Assembly (NCBI GenBank): GCA_039636795.1
Contig: CP143430.1
Location: forward strand, 5,208,001-5,272,000
Direction: 5' to 3'
Origin: Micrococcaceae bacterium Sec5.1
GTDB lineage: Bacteria; Actinomycetota; Actinomycetes; Actinomycetales; Micrococcaceae
DNA length: 64,000 bases
Below the pieces are notes generated by a model that worked only from the letters and a program-made list of their open reading frames with translations, did no database searches and was not told where the DNA came from. A program made the position numbers and the translations under genes. Shown piece by piece: positions 45,088 through 53,472 of this stretch. How positions within the stretch are numbered: the first letter of the stretch is position 1; every line of letters starts with the position of its first letter.

Positions 45088-45379
45088 GAGCATTCTCGGA
45101 AAACAGGCCACGATGTGAGAGAGCATTCTCGAAAACAGGTCAGGATGTGAGAGAGCATCGATCAAACCCGATGCTCTCTCACATCCCCACCCCCTCCCGG
45201 CATCCCTCTCTCACATCCCCACCCCCAGGCGGCATCCCTCTCTCGCATCCCCACCCCCAGGCGGCATCCCTCTCTCACATCCCCACGCCCTGGCAGGATC
45301 CCTCTCTCACATCCCCACCCCCTGGCGGCATCCCTCTCTCACATCCACACCCGCTGGCGGCATCCCTCTCTCACATCAC
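45088..45379. repeat. 32-bp direct repeat array with a large hairpin
   Basis: The 376-bp gap before mscL holds about six and a half units of 32 bp, core CCCTCTCTCACATCC, from 45171 to 45379. Two units in the other direction (core GATGTGAGAGAGCAT) come first at 45088-45153. Where they meet, GATGTGAGAGAGCATCG (45144-45160) pairs exactly with CGATGCTCTCTCACATC (45169-45185), a 17-bp stem. The variable 16 bp of each unit are related (CCCCCAGGCGGCAT), so this is tandem duplication. The hairpin may also end the upstream operon. Confidence 0.85.
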
Positions 45380-45461
45380 GTTGACACCCTTTTGAAACCT
45401 TGGAGTGGTAGTTTGATCTCTGCTTGAGCCAGACACCCGCACCCAATCGGAGGACATTTCC

Positions 45462-45914
45462 ATGCTTAAGGGTTTCAAGGACTTCATACTTCGCGGCAAC
45501 GTGATCGAACTGGCTATTGCCGTGGTCATCGGCAGTGCGTTCACCGCACTCGTCGCCGCTTTCACCACCAACATCATCAACCCAGTCATCGCGGCTGCAG
45601 GCGGCGTGAACGCCGACGGTCTGGGCTTCCGGATCTGGCAGGACAACCCTGCCACGTTCATCAACTTTGGTGCCGTGCTCACGGCAATGGTGACCTTCGT
45701 GATCACCGCCGGAGTGGTCTACTTCATCTTCGTAGCGCCCATGAACAAGATCAATTCAATGGTCAAGAACCGCCTCTCCACCGAGGAACCCGAAGAAGAG
45801 CCACTGCCGGCTGACACCGCCCTTCTGGCCGAAATCCGGGATCTCCTGAAGGATGCAGCGGCCCATCGTGGCACCGGACGGGGCTCGGATCTGGATTCTG
45901 ATTCCGTCCACTAA
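45462..45914 (+). CDS. mscL: Large-conductance mechanosensitive channel
   Basis: A 150-residue pentameric channel subunit. MLKGFKDFILRGNVIELAIAVVIGSAFTALV is the N-terminal helix and TM1, and VTFVITAGVVYFIFVAPMNKI is TM2, with a cytoplasmic acidic helix ending in a Gly/Asp-rich tail. It releases solutes on osmotic downshock. It is preceded by GGAGGA and the 32-bp repeat array (TTGACA at 45380 could be its -35 element). Confidence 0.96.
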   Translation: MLKGFKDFILRGNVIELAIAVVIGSAFTALVAAFTTNIINPVIAAAGGVNADGLGFRIWQDNPATFINFGAVLTAMVTFVITAGVVYFIFVAPMNKINSMVKNRLSTEEPEEEPLPADTALLAEIRDLLKDAAAHRGTGRGSDLDSDSVH

Positions 45915-45952
45915 GACAAATTCGCGAGCGCTCCTCCCCGGTTGCTTCACAT

Positions 45953-45985
45953 AGCCCGGCGTTCTCCCCGCGAGAACGCCGGGCT
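45953..45985 (+). terminator. Rho-independent terminator of mscL
   Basis: AGCCCGGCGTTCTC (45953-45966) pairs with GAGAACGCCGGGCT (45972-45985), loop CCCGC, followed by TTTTGCG. It is the clearest terminator in the window, 39 nt behind the mscL stop. Confidence 0.9.
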
Positions 45986-46109
45986 TTTGCGTTGCCAGCG
46001 TGGTGCGGGCAGGTAGTAAGTGGGCAGGAATGCAGCCGTTCGACGCCAGTAACCAGAAACGTGACGCGCAGGCAACCCTCACGAAACAGGCGTCGGGCAG
46101 CATGAAACC

Positions 46110-47024
46110 ATGAAGCCCAAAGCGAGCTCTCCCGTCACCGCGGACCTCCGATGCGATGTCTGCGGACAGTTGCCCGAACCGCCCAAGGCCCGGCTCACCC
46201 TGGCCAACATCGCGGTGATGCTTCCCATTGAGCTGCTGGTTCACGCCGCCGTTGTGGAAACTCACCTCCCCTATGTGGCCAAGGTCCTGCTGCTGACCGT
46301 GACTGCAACAGTGCTGGTTATCTGGGTGGCCGAACCGTCGGCCGCCAAGGTTCTCCGCCGCTGGTTGCATGCCCCTGCCCTCCGCCAGCGGCACAAGCTA
46401 CATGCGGCCCCGTCTTTGTGGCGTGCTCGGGTCACGCTGCGCGACCAACCCGGTTCCCTGCAGAAAATCACTCAGTCCCTGGCCAAGCTTGAAACGAATA
46501 TCCTCAGCATTCACGTTCACCCGATGGACGGCCCGGCTCGCGAGGGCACGGACCGCCAGGCTACAGAAGCCGCGCAAATAGTGATGGATGAGTTCGTCCT
46601 CTCCGCCCCGGGTGAGGTCACTGAACACGAACTGCTGAAAGCGCTCGACGACGGCGGCGGGCGTGAGTCCCACGTGTGGCCTACCACCGCACTCGCGATG
46701 GCTGATGGCCAAACCAAGGCGCTGAGCCTCGCCACGCGTATTGCCGGGAACCCGGATGAACTCCCGCACGCTGTTGCCGAACTGCTGTCCGCGAAAGTAG
46801 TCCCCAACGATCCGGAGAATCCGGCACCCGAGGCGAGTGCCGGCGTCGGGCCTTCAACGGACATCCTCAAGATTCCAACAGCATGGCATGGGCCTCTTGT
46901 CTTCTCCCGTCCAGGCGAGCCATTCACGCCCGCAGAGTCTGCCCGCGCGCACCGGCTTGCTGAGCTCGCGGAGATTTTGGCATACAGTCCTGACATATCT
47001 CCAAGTTCGGCATACCAGCGCTAA
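46110..47024 (+). CDS. Membrane-anchored ACT-domain protein
   Basis: A 304-residue protein. CDVCGQLP near the N-terminus is a Cys pair. Two membrane helices follow at about 31-48 and 55-75 (LANIAVMLPIELLVHAAVV, VAKVLLLTVTATVLVIWVA), then an ACT domain from about 103 (WRARVTLRDQPGSLQKITQSLAKLETNIL). The C-terminal 130 residues lack a recognised fold. ACT domains bind amino acids, so a membrane amino-acid sensor is a reasonable guess. Confidence 0.8.
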   Translation: MKPKASSPVTADLRCDVCGQLPEPPKARLTLANIAVMLPIELLVHAAVVETHLPYVAKVLLLTVTATVLVIWVAEPSAAKVLRRWLHAPALRQRHKLHAAPSLWRARVTLRDQPGSLQKITQSLAKLETNILSIHVHPMDGPAREGTDRQATEAAQIVMDEFVLSAPGEVTEHELLKALDDGGGRESHVWPTTALAMADGQTKALSLATRIAGNPDELPHAVAELLSAKVVPNDPENPAPEASAGVGPSTDILKIPTAWHGPLVFSRPGEPFTPAESARAHRLAELAEILAYSPDISPSSAYQR

Positions 47025-47159
47025 TCAGCGCCCCTTCCCAGTTACCGCCCCGAAAGCCCGGAATTTCCCAGGAAAGGCCAGATTTTCTGGCGTCCGTGCA
47101 GGAGTAACCGGGCAGGAGCGTTCGCCAACCAGCCCACCCGGTCACATTCCGTTCCCAGA

Positions 47160-47234
47160 TTGGGTATACCAAAACTCTTGACAGTGCCGCCCGTCACATC
47201 TAACTTAGATTTTGGGATCCCAAAACGGGATCCC
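47160..47234 (+). promoter_or_regulatory. Promoter and GntR-type operators of the hydantoin operon
   Basis: TTGACA (47178-47183), 17 bp, TAACTT (47201-47206) is the best sigma-70-type promoter here. Around it lie TTGGGTATACCAAAA (47160-47174), the perfect 16-bp palindrome TTTTGGGATCCCAAAA (47210-47225), and a second GGGATCCC (47227-47234). The downstream pair covers the expected transcription start, so repression by the operon's own FCD-GntR protein is likely. The 374-bp gap between 47025 and 47398 holds no gene. Confidence 0.65.
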
Positions 47235-47398
47235 AAAAAGACCCGCTACCGGCTGCGGCCCCCGCCACCAAAAGGGCAGGGATCGCAACAGTTGCCGCCG
47301 GCACGGATCCAGCTGAAGCGATATCGCGCCCCGGCTCATCCCCCAAAGACATACCCAAAGACATTCCACCCCCTGTTGACTCCTCTGAAGGAGAAGCT

Positions 47399-48748
47399 GT
47401 GTCTCCCCAAAACACCCAACTGGCAACCCAGGAAAACCAGGAAAACGAGCCCAAATCCGGCAAGGGCGGCGTGCAGCGACGCACCAACGTCCGCTGGAAG
47501 CTCTTCATCCTGCTCCTGGTCCTTGTCTCGGTCAATTACATTGACCGTGGATCCATCTCCGTAGCCCTGCCCATCATCCAAAAGGAATTCAACCTCCCGC
47601 CCGAGCTTGTGGGGCTTCTGTTGTCGGCGTTCTTCTGGACCTATGCACTGATGCAAATCCCCGTTGGATTGCTGATCGACAAGTTTGGCCCCCGCAAGGT
47701 GGTTACCGCTTCCTGCATTGGTTGGGGCGCGGCGACTGCCGCCTCAGGTTTCGCCGGCGGATTCCTCAGCATGTTCATCGCCCGCCTGGGCATCGGCGTA
47801 ACGGAGGCAGGCGTCATGCCTGCCGGCGGCAAGCTCAACGCCATCTGGATGCACAAGAAGGAACGTGGCCGCGGCGCCACCATCCTCGACGCCGGTGCTC
47901 CCCTGGGTGCTGGCCTCGGCGGCATCCTCATCACCTGGTTGATTGCCTCCACCGGCAGCTGGCGGATGTCCTTCATCATCGCCGGCGCCCTCACGATTCT
48001 CATGGGCCTGGCCGTCTGGTGGTACGTCCGCGACAACCCCCGTCAGCACAAGAGTGTCAACAATGCTGAAGCTGACTACATCGAGGCTTCACACGCCGAG
48101 GACGACGCTGAAGCTGCCAAGGAAGGTGCGCAAGGCAAGCGCGCCCTGCTGCCCTACCTGAAGTTCCGTTCCTTCTGGGCAATGTGCTTCGGCTGGCTCG
48201 GCTTCAACGGCGTGTTCTACGGCCTGCTCACCTGGGGCCCGCTTTACCTGGCACAAGCCAAGGGTTTCGATCTGAAGACCATCGGCTGGTCCACGTTCGT
48301 AATCTTCGGCGCCGGGTTCGTCGGCGAAATCCTCGGCGGCATCATCGCGGACAAGTGGCGGGCATCCGGCGCATCCGCCAACCGGGTCATGCGCACCCTC
48401 CTGGGTATCTCCAGCGTCGTAGTGGTGGGCGGCCTGGTAGGCGTCACGGTCGTCGCAGACCCGATCACCGCCGTCGTGCTTCTCTCGGTAGTCCTGTTCT
48501 TCCTGCGCTGGGTTGGCCTATTCTGGTCCATCCCGTCCATCCTGGGCGGCCGCACGAATGCGGGCGTACTCGGCGGGGCCATGAACTTCAGCGGCAACAT
48601 CGCCGGATTCGTCACCCCGATTGTGGTAGGCCTGATTGTCGGGGCAACCGGCTCTTACACATGGGCTCTGCTGTACTTTGTTGGATCCGCCGTGATCATG
48701 GGCATCTCCGTCCTGGTCCTGGATTACAACAAGCGACTCCCGGTCTAA
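47399..48748 (+). CDS. MFS transporter, anion:cation symporter (ACS) family
   Basis: A 449-residue protein from GTG 47399, behind GAAGGAGA. About 25 polar residues precede the first helix. VSVNYIDRGSISVALPIIQKEF and LLIDKFGPRKVV are the ACS/phthalate-permease-type motifs, and ARLGIGVTEAGVMPAGGKLNAIWMHKKERGRG is the central signature. It probably imports the operon's substrate, an organic anion such as a hydantoin or ureido acid. Confidence 0.87.
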   Translation: MSPQNTQLATQENQENEPKSGKGGVQRRTNVRWKLFILLLVLVSVNYIDRGSISVALPIIQKEFNLPPELVGLLLSAFFWTYALMQIPVGLLIDKFGPRKVVTASCIGWGAATAASGFAGGFLSMFIARLGIGVTEAGVMPAGGKLNAIWMHKKERGRGATILDAGAPLGAGLGGILITWLIASTGSWRMSFIIAGALTILMGLAVWWYVRDNPRQHKSVNNAEADYIEASHAEDDAEAAKEGAQGKRALLPYLKFRSFWAMCFGWLGFNGVFYGLLTWGPLYLAQAKGFDLKTIGWSTFVIFGAGFVGEILGGIIADKWRASGASANRVMRTLLGISSVVVVGGLVGVTVVADPITAVVLLSVVLFFLRWVGLFWSIPSILGGRTNAGVLGGAMNFSGNIAGFVTPIVVGLIVGATGSYTWALLYFVGSAVIMGISVLVLDYNKRLPV

Positions 48749-48851
48749 CTCGCCTGACCGGGCTGGCCTGACGGTCCTGAACCGCCGGATGGCCGGAAGC
48801 CCACCTGGTCGCCGGGCGCACTGCCTCACACATCACGAAATGGAGCTGGAA

Positions 48852-49535
48852 ATGCTAGCCGCAGAAGACACGAACATCACTGACCGCCCCCTGCGGGAGT
48901 CAGTGCGTGACACGCTCCGTTCCAGGATTTTTGAGGGGCACTATGCGCCCGGCACCAGGCTGGTGGAGCGCGACCTCGCCGCCGAATTCAACGTCTCCCG
49001 ACTGCCCATCCGCGAAGCACTGCGCATGCTGCGGCAGGAAGGACTTATCCGGGACCGCGCCGGCCGTGGTTCCGAAGTCAGCGGCCTGAGCCCCAAGGAT
49101 GTGGAGGACCTCTTCGACGTCCGTCAATCCTTGGAAGTCCTCGCCTGCCGGCTCGCCGCCAAGCGGGCCACCACCGAGAACCTTAAACACCTCGCTGGCC
49201 TGCTGGAGGAGGCCGATCGCTGCCTGGCCAAGGGCTCCATCCTGGAAGCCCACCGCGCCAACAGCGATTTCCACGATGCCATCACGGCCATCGCCAACAA
49301 CGACTTTCTCCGCTCCGCGCTGGAACCACTCCAGGGTCGCATGCACTGGCTGTTCCGCCACGTCAGCGATCTCCCGGAACTCATCCAGGAACACCGTGAC
49401 CTGTTCGCTGCCATCGCCAGTGGTGACCCTGACCGGGCCGCTCTCCAATCGGCGTCGCACATCGGCAAGTACCGCGAACAGTTCCCCGAGGATTCCAGCC
49501 ACACCGAGCCCAAACTGCAACGGAAAAAACCATGA
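48852..49535 (+). CDS. GntR-family regulator, FCD type
   Basis: A 227-residue protein from ATG 48852 (GGAG 7 nt upstream; ATG 48840 also open). The winged helix is PLRESVRDTLRSRIFEGHYAPGTRLVERDLAAEFNVSRLPIREALRML. The FCD domain follows with its metal/ligand residues (RANSDFHDAITAIANN, LIQEHRDLFAAIASGD). It is embedded in the operon it probably represses. The 3' end overlaps the racemase ATG by 4 bp. Confidence 0.92.
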   Translation: MLAAEDTNITDRPLRESVRDTLRSRIFEGHYAPGTRLVERDLAAEFNVSRLPIREALRMLRQEGLIRDRAGRGSEVSGLSPKDVEDLFDVRQSLEVLACRLAAKRATTENLKHLAGLLEEADRCLAKGSILEAHRANSDFHDAITAIANNDFLRSALEPLQGRMHWLFRHVSDLPELIQEHRDLFAAIASGDPDRAALQSASHIGKYREQFPEDSSHTEPKLQRKKP

Positions 49536-50404
49536 GACTCCTGGTCATCAACCCCAACATCAGTGACGACGTCACCGCCCTGATCCAGGCCGAGGCCTTG
49601 CGCTCAGCCGGGCCGGACACCGAATTGATCGTTCGGACTGCCGGGCACGGCGTCGAATACATCGAAACCCGCTTCGAGTCGCTCATCGCGGCCGGCGCAG
49701 TGGCTGAGCTGATCGCCGAATACGCGCACGACGGCGGCGCCAGCCTTGGGCGGGAACGCGACAGCCTTGGGCGGGAAGGCGGCCTTGCCGCTGTGGACGG
49801 CATCGTTGTGGCTGCTTTCGGCGATCCGGGAATGCCCGCACTGAAGGAACTGGTGGACGTACCGGTCATTGGCATCACCGAGGCGGCATTGTGCGCGGCG
49901 GCCTTGCAGGGCCACCGTTTCTCGATCATCGCCATCTCGGATCGGATCCAGGCTTGGTACCTGGACTGCGTGGAACGCTTCGGTTTTGCCGGCCGTCTCG
50001 CTTCCATCCGCTCCATCAACCAAAGCCTGAACTCGATAGGGTCGGTGCAGGCAGACTTCAAGGAAACCCTGCTGGCGCTCAGCCGGCAGGCCGTCGCTGA
50101 GGACGGCGCCGACGTCGTGATCCTTGCGGGTGCGCCGCTCGCAGGGCTTGCCCGGGAGCTCGAAGGACAGATCCCCGTGCCCGTGGTGGACGGCATTTCC
50201 GCCGGGATCCGCATGACGGAGGCCGTGGTCGCGTTGAAGTCCGGCGTTCACCGAGGCGGCTCGTTCGCAGCGCCACCGGTCAAACGGCGGCAGGGTCTTT
50301 CGGAAAACCTCGACGCTGTCCTGACCGGTGCTCAGTCAGCAGCCCACTCCGCGCACCTCTCCTCCGCGCCGGTTCCGGCGTCGCCCGCCCTCCCGTCCCG
50401 CTAA
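49532..50404 (+). CDS. Asp/Glu (hydantoin) racemase family protein
   Basis: A 290-residue two-domain enzyme. LVINPNISDDVTALI opens it as in hydantoin racemases. The expected catalytic Cys residues are in ITEAALCAAAL (first half of the protein's centre) and not obvious in the second half, where VVILAGAPLAGL stands instead. A 21-bp duplication gives SLGRERD/SLGREGG near residue 70, and a Ser/Ala/Pro-rich tail of about 35 residues extends beyond the fold. It may racemise hydantoins; the single Cys makes this less certain. Confidence 0.8.
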   Translation: MRLLVINPNISDDVTALIQAEALRSAGPDTELIVRTAGHGVEYIETRFESLIAAGAVAELIAEYAHDGGASLGRERDSLGREGGLAAVDGIVVAAFGDPGMPALKELVDVPVIGITEAALCAAALQGHRFSIIAISDRIQAWYLDCVERFGFAGRLASIRSINQSLNSIGSVQADFKETLLALSRQAVAEDGADVVILAGAPLAGLARELEGQIPVPVVDGISAGIRMTEAVVALKSGVHRGGSFAAPPVKRRQGLSENLDAVLTGAQSAAHSAHLSSAPVPASPALPSR

Positions 50405-50430
50405 AACTTCCACGAACAAGGAGGACAACG

Positions 50431-51870
50431 ATGTCCCACTTCCCCGATCTCGTCATCGCCAACGGCACCGTCGTCAACAGTTTCGGCAGGCAAGCCGCCC
50501 ATGTCGTAGTCGACGGCGGACGCATCGTTCAGCTCGTTGACGCTGCCGAAGCCATTCCCGCGGCCGCACGAACCATTGAAGCCTATGGCCAGTTGGTCAT
50601 CCCCGGCGGCATCGATGGCCACTGCCATGTTGCCCAAGTGACGGGCCGATTCCGCACTTTGGATGACTACCGGACCACGTCAACGGCGGCGCTCTGGGGC
50701 GGCACCACCACCATCATCGATTTCGGCATCCCCCGCGATGCACAGGAGACTCCGCTCGAAGCGGTCCTGAACAAGAAGCGCCTCGCCACAGAATCCCGCT
50801 GCGATGTTGCCCTGCACGGCGCTGTTGTCACGTGGGATGAGACGGTTCCGTGGCAGCTCGAGCAGCTTGCAGCCGAGGGCGTCAGGTCCGTGAAGATGTA
50901 CACCACCAATCGCGGCTCAACCATGGCCGATGGTGACACCATCCTGAAGGTCATGCGCGAGATGGTGCGCTTGGATGGCCTCACGTACATCCATGCAGAG
51001 CACGATCCCATCATCACCGACTGCACTGAGCAGCACGCCTCGGACGGCCGCATCGGCATCGAGCACCTGCACCGCACGCGGCCCGAGCTTGCCGAAGAGA
51101 TCTCGGTCAAGGAAACCCTGGCCATGGCTCAGTACACCGGAGCGCCCGTCTATTTTGTCCACCAGTCGACTCCGGGCGCCGTGGACCTCGTGGCCGAAGC
51201 CCGCGAGAGCGGCCAGGAGGCGTACTCGGAGACGTGCCCGCACTACCTGACCTTGGACGACACCGTTTATGGTTCCGCGTTCCCGGAATGGTACGCGTGC
51301 TGCCCGCCGATGCGCAGTGCCGAAACGGTGGCCGCTTTGAAGGATCGGCTTGCTGCCGGTGCCATCCACGCCGTTTCCTCGGACCATTCCTGCTACGACC
51401 TCTCCCAAAAACGCGAGCGCACGGACGATGTCCGCTACATGCCGCACGGCCTCCCCGGCGTGGAAACCCGCATGCCCGTGACGTTCACGGCACTGGTCAC
51501 CCAGTCGGGCGGCTCTGTGGAGGACTTCGTTGAGGTCTTCTCGGCAGGCCCCGCCAGGATCAATGCAGTCCCGCGAAAGGGCGCGATCGTGGAAGGCTTC
51601 GATGCCGACATCGTGATCTTCGATCCCGCCTCACAGCAAACGGTCGACGGCGGTGCGTTGCACATGGGGACCGATTTCTCGCCTTTTGAGGGGAAGACGC
51701 TCAGCGGCTGGCCCGCAGTGGTGATCTCCGCGGGACGGGTGGTCCTTGATGAAGCAGGTTTCCACGATCCCGGGCCGGTGGGTCGCTTCGTGCCCCGCAA
51801 CGGCTTCATGGAACACCGCGACGCCCTCTCCGTTCCCGTCATTCCTTCTGCCGAATCCCTCAGCGCCTAG
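50431..51870 (+). CDS. Hydantoinase / dihydropyrimidinase-type amidohydrolase
   Basis: A 479-residue binuclear-zinc cyclic amidase. The metal set is complete: His64 and His66 (IDGHCHV), the carboxylated Lys155 (VKMYTT), His188 (YIHAEHD), His244 (YFVHQS) and Asp318 (AVSSDHS). ETCPHYLTLDD is the family motif. It opens a hydantoin, dihydropyrimidine or allantoin-like ring to the N-carbamoyl product. It follows GGAGGA. No N-carbamoylase is encoded in this operon. Confidence 0.9.
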   Translation: MSHFPDLVIANGTVVNSFGRQAAHVVVDGGRIVQLVDAAEAIPAAARTIEAYGQLVIPGGIDGHCHVAQVTGRFRTLDDYRTTSTAALWGGTTTIIDFGIPRDAQETPLEAVLNKKRLATESRCDVALHGAVVTWDETVPWQLEQLAAEGVRSVKMYTTNRGSTMADGDTILKVMREMVRLDGLTYIHAEHDPIITDCTEQHASDGRIGIEHLHRTRPELAEEISVKETLAMAQYTGAPVYFVHQSTPGAVDLVAEARESGQEAYSETCPHYLTLDDTVYGSAFPEWYACCPPMRSAETVAALKDRLAAGAIHAVSSDHSCYDLSQKRERTDDVRYMPHGLPGVETRMPVTFTALVTQSGGSVEDFVEVFSAGPARINAVPRKGAIVEGFDADIVIFDPASQQTVDGGALHMGTDFSPFEGKTLSGWPAVVISAGRVVLDEAGFHDPGPVGRFVPRNGFMEHRDALSVPVIPSAESLSA

Positions 51871-51878
51871 GAGCAACC

Positions 51879-52616
51879 ATGCCTTCAAACAACCGCCCCA
51901 TCCGCATCGGCATGATCGTGCCGTCCTCCAACACCTGCCTCGAGCCGCAGACATACCGGATTCTTGGCGACCGCCAGGATGTAACCATCCATTCAACCCG
52001 CATCCCCGTCACCCGGATTGCCTTGGACGACTCCTCGGACAAGCAATTCGATTCCTCGGTGATGCGCGCTGCCGCCGAGTTGCTGGCCACGGCGAATGTG
52101 GACGTTATTGCATGGAACGGCACCTCCGGATCCTGGCTGGGCGCTTCCCACGACCATGCCTTGGTCCGTGAGATCACCGACGCCACAGGCATACCGGCCA
52201 CAACGTCCACGCTCGCCTACTTGGACGCGTTCTCGTCCTTTGGCACCGAGCGAATTGGCCTGTTCACGCCTTACACGGCAGACGTGAATGAGGCCGTGAT
52301 CGGGTCCTATGCCAGGGAAGGGATCAAGACGATCGATCACCGGCACCTTGATCTCACCGATAACGAATCCTTTGGCCGCGTTACTGATGAGGAAATGCTG
52401 CCAGGTTCATTGGAGCTGGCTGCAGCTCATCCCGATGCCTTGGTCTATTTGTGCACCAACCTCTATGGAGCCAACATCACAGCAGACGTGGAAGCCCGAA
52501 CAGGCGTCCCGGTACTCGATTCCGTGGCAGTGACACTCTGGCATGCCCTCAAGCTTGCCGGAGCTCCGCTGCTGGACCCGAAATGGGGGCGGTTGCTGGC
52601 TGACGCCGTGCGCTAA
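51879..52616 (+). CDS. Maleate isomerase / arylmalonate decarboxylase family enzyme
   Basis: A 245-residue Asp/Glu racemase superfamily protein. IRIGMIVPSSNTCLEPQ is the substrate-binding start. The first catalytic position has Gly (WNGTSGSWLG) where maleate isomerases have Cys, while the second Cys is kept (VYLCTNLYG). This single-Cys pattern is the one known for arylmalonate decarboxylase. Function could be decarboxylation, isomerisation or racemisation of the hydantoinase product. The 3' end overlaps the convergent gene at 52613 by 4 bp. Confidence 0.8.
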   Translation: MPSNNRPIRIGMIVPSSNTCLEPQTYRILGDRQDVTIHSTRIPVTRIALDDSSDKQFDSSVMRAAAELLATANVDVIAWNGTSGSWLGASHDHALVREITDATGIPATTSTLAYLDAFSSFGTERIGLFTPYTADVNEAVIGSYAREGIKTIDHRHLDLTDNESFGRVTDEEMLPGSLELAAAHPDALVYLCTNLYGANITADVEARTGVPVLDSVAVTLWHALKLAGAPLLDPKWGRLLADAVR

Positions 52617-52969
52617 TCCTCATTATCCTCATCGATGCGTTCGAGCAGCTTGCCGAGCGCATCCCGGATATCGTCATAGTCGTTCTGCGCCGCACGGCTC
52701 TCGGCAGAGATGACCGCACATCTGTGGATCTTCTTGAAGTCGCCGAACGGGAATTTGTAGTGGCCCTTTTGGTCATCCGGGTGATCGTCGTCCACACCGA
52801 GATACCACTTGGAATACTCCGCCTGGCCGTGCTTCTCCAGGAACTTATTCTCGTCCTGGGTGGACGGGGCATGCTCGCTCCAGTCATCCCGGACGTCCTT
52901 GACGATCTTCCCGTCGCTGATCAGGTGCTTCGCGGTATCGAATGCTTTCTTGTTGAGTTTGACGGTCAT
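52613..52969 (-). CDS. Hypothetical acidic protein
   Basis: A 118-residue soluble protein. WYLGVDDDHPDDQKGHYKFPFGDF is a striking centre and the C-terminus is an acidic helix ending ERIDEDNED. HAPSTQDENKFLEKHG and KFPFGDFKKIHRCAVISAESRAAQ suggest a conserved small family seen in many bacteria. No signal peptide, function unknown. Confidence 0.75.
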   Translation of the reverse strand: MTVKLNKKAFDTAKHLISDGKIVKDVRDDWSEHAPSTQDENKFLEKHGQAEYSKWYLGVDDDHPDDQKGHYKFPFGDFKKIHRCAVISAESRAAQNDYDDIRDALGKLLERIDEDNED

Positions 52970-53091
52970 GGCGCAACCTCGCTTAGATGTGGCGGTTCGG
53001 CATGGGTTGGGTAACTCGTACGGTTCAGCTTAGGACGACGGCGGATGGCCGGGAAGGGTGCGAGGCCGGGGCATGCGCCTGAGCTTTGTGC

Positions 53092-53364
53092 TCAGGTGAT
53101 GAGCCGTACCCGAAGCCCTGTTCCCGCTTCCTTCATGACAAGCCGACGGTTGGTTGCTCCCTCTTGTTTGAGCCATAAAACGTCGCCGTCAGCGGTCACC
53201 GCTTCCACCAGGCCTTGGTCCACGATCTTGTTGCCGCGCCAGATTTGAACGTCCAGGCCAACCAGTGGCCTCCAATCTGTCACCCTCTTGCTTTGTGGTT
53301 TGTCGAAGCGGGAATCCGGCGTCGAATCGTTCATATCGTCTTGCAATCGATGACTCCTAGCCAT
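53092..53364 (-). CDS. Small hypothetical protein, SH3-like
   Basis: About 90 residues from ATG 53364 (GGAAAG 5 nt upstream); ATG 53334 is an alternative. The core WRPLVGLDVQIWRGNKIVDQGLVEAVTADGDVLWLKQEG has the beta pattern of a small barrel. The ends are basic. No family identified. Confidence 0.6.
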   Translation of the reverse strand: MARSHRLQDDMNDSTPDSRFDKPQSKRVTDWRPLVGLDVQIWRGNKIVDQGLVEAVTADGDVLWLKQEGATNRRLVMKEAGTGLRVRLIT

Positions 53365-53472
53365 GCATCTTTCCGCAGTCGCCTTTCTGGGCAGACTTCT
53401 GTTTAAAAGATGTGGCCTCACCAGTCGGAACGTGACGCGAAATTAGGGGCCGAAATTAGAGGGCCGATCCTC

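Noticed and set aside
45088..45379. CRISPR array
   Set aside because: The period is 32 bp and the would-be spacers are only about 16 bp and are themselves related to each other. The orientation flips within the array and no cas genes are near.
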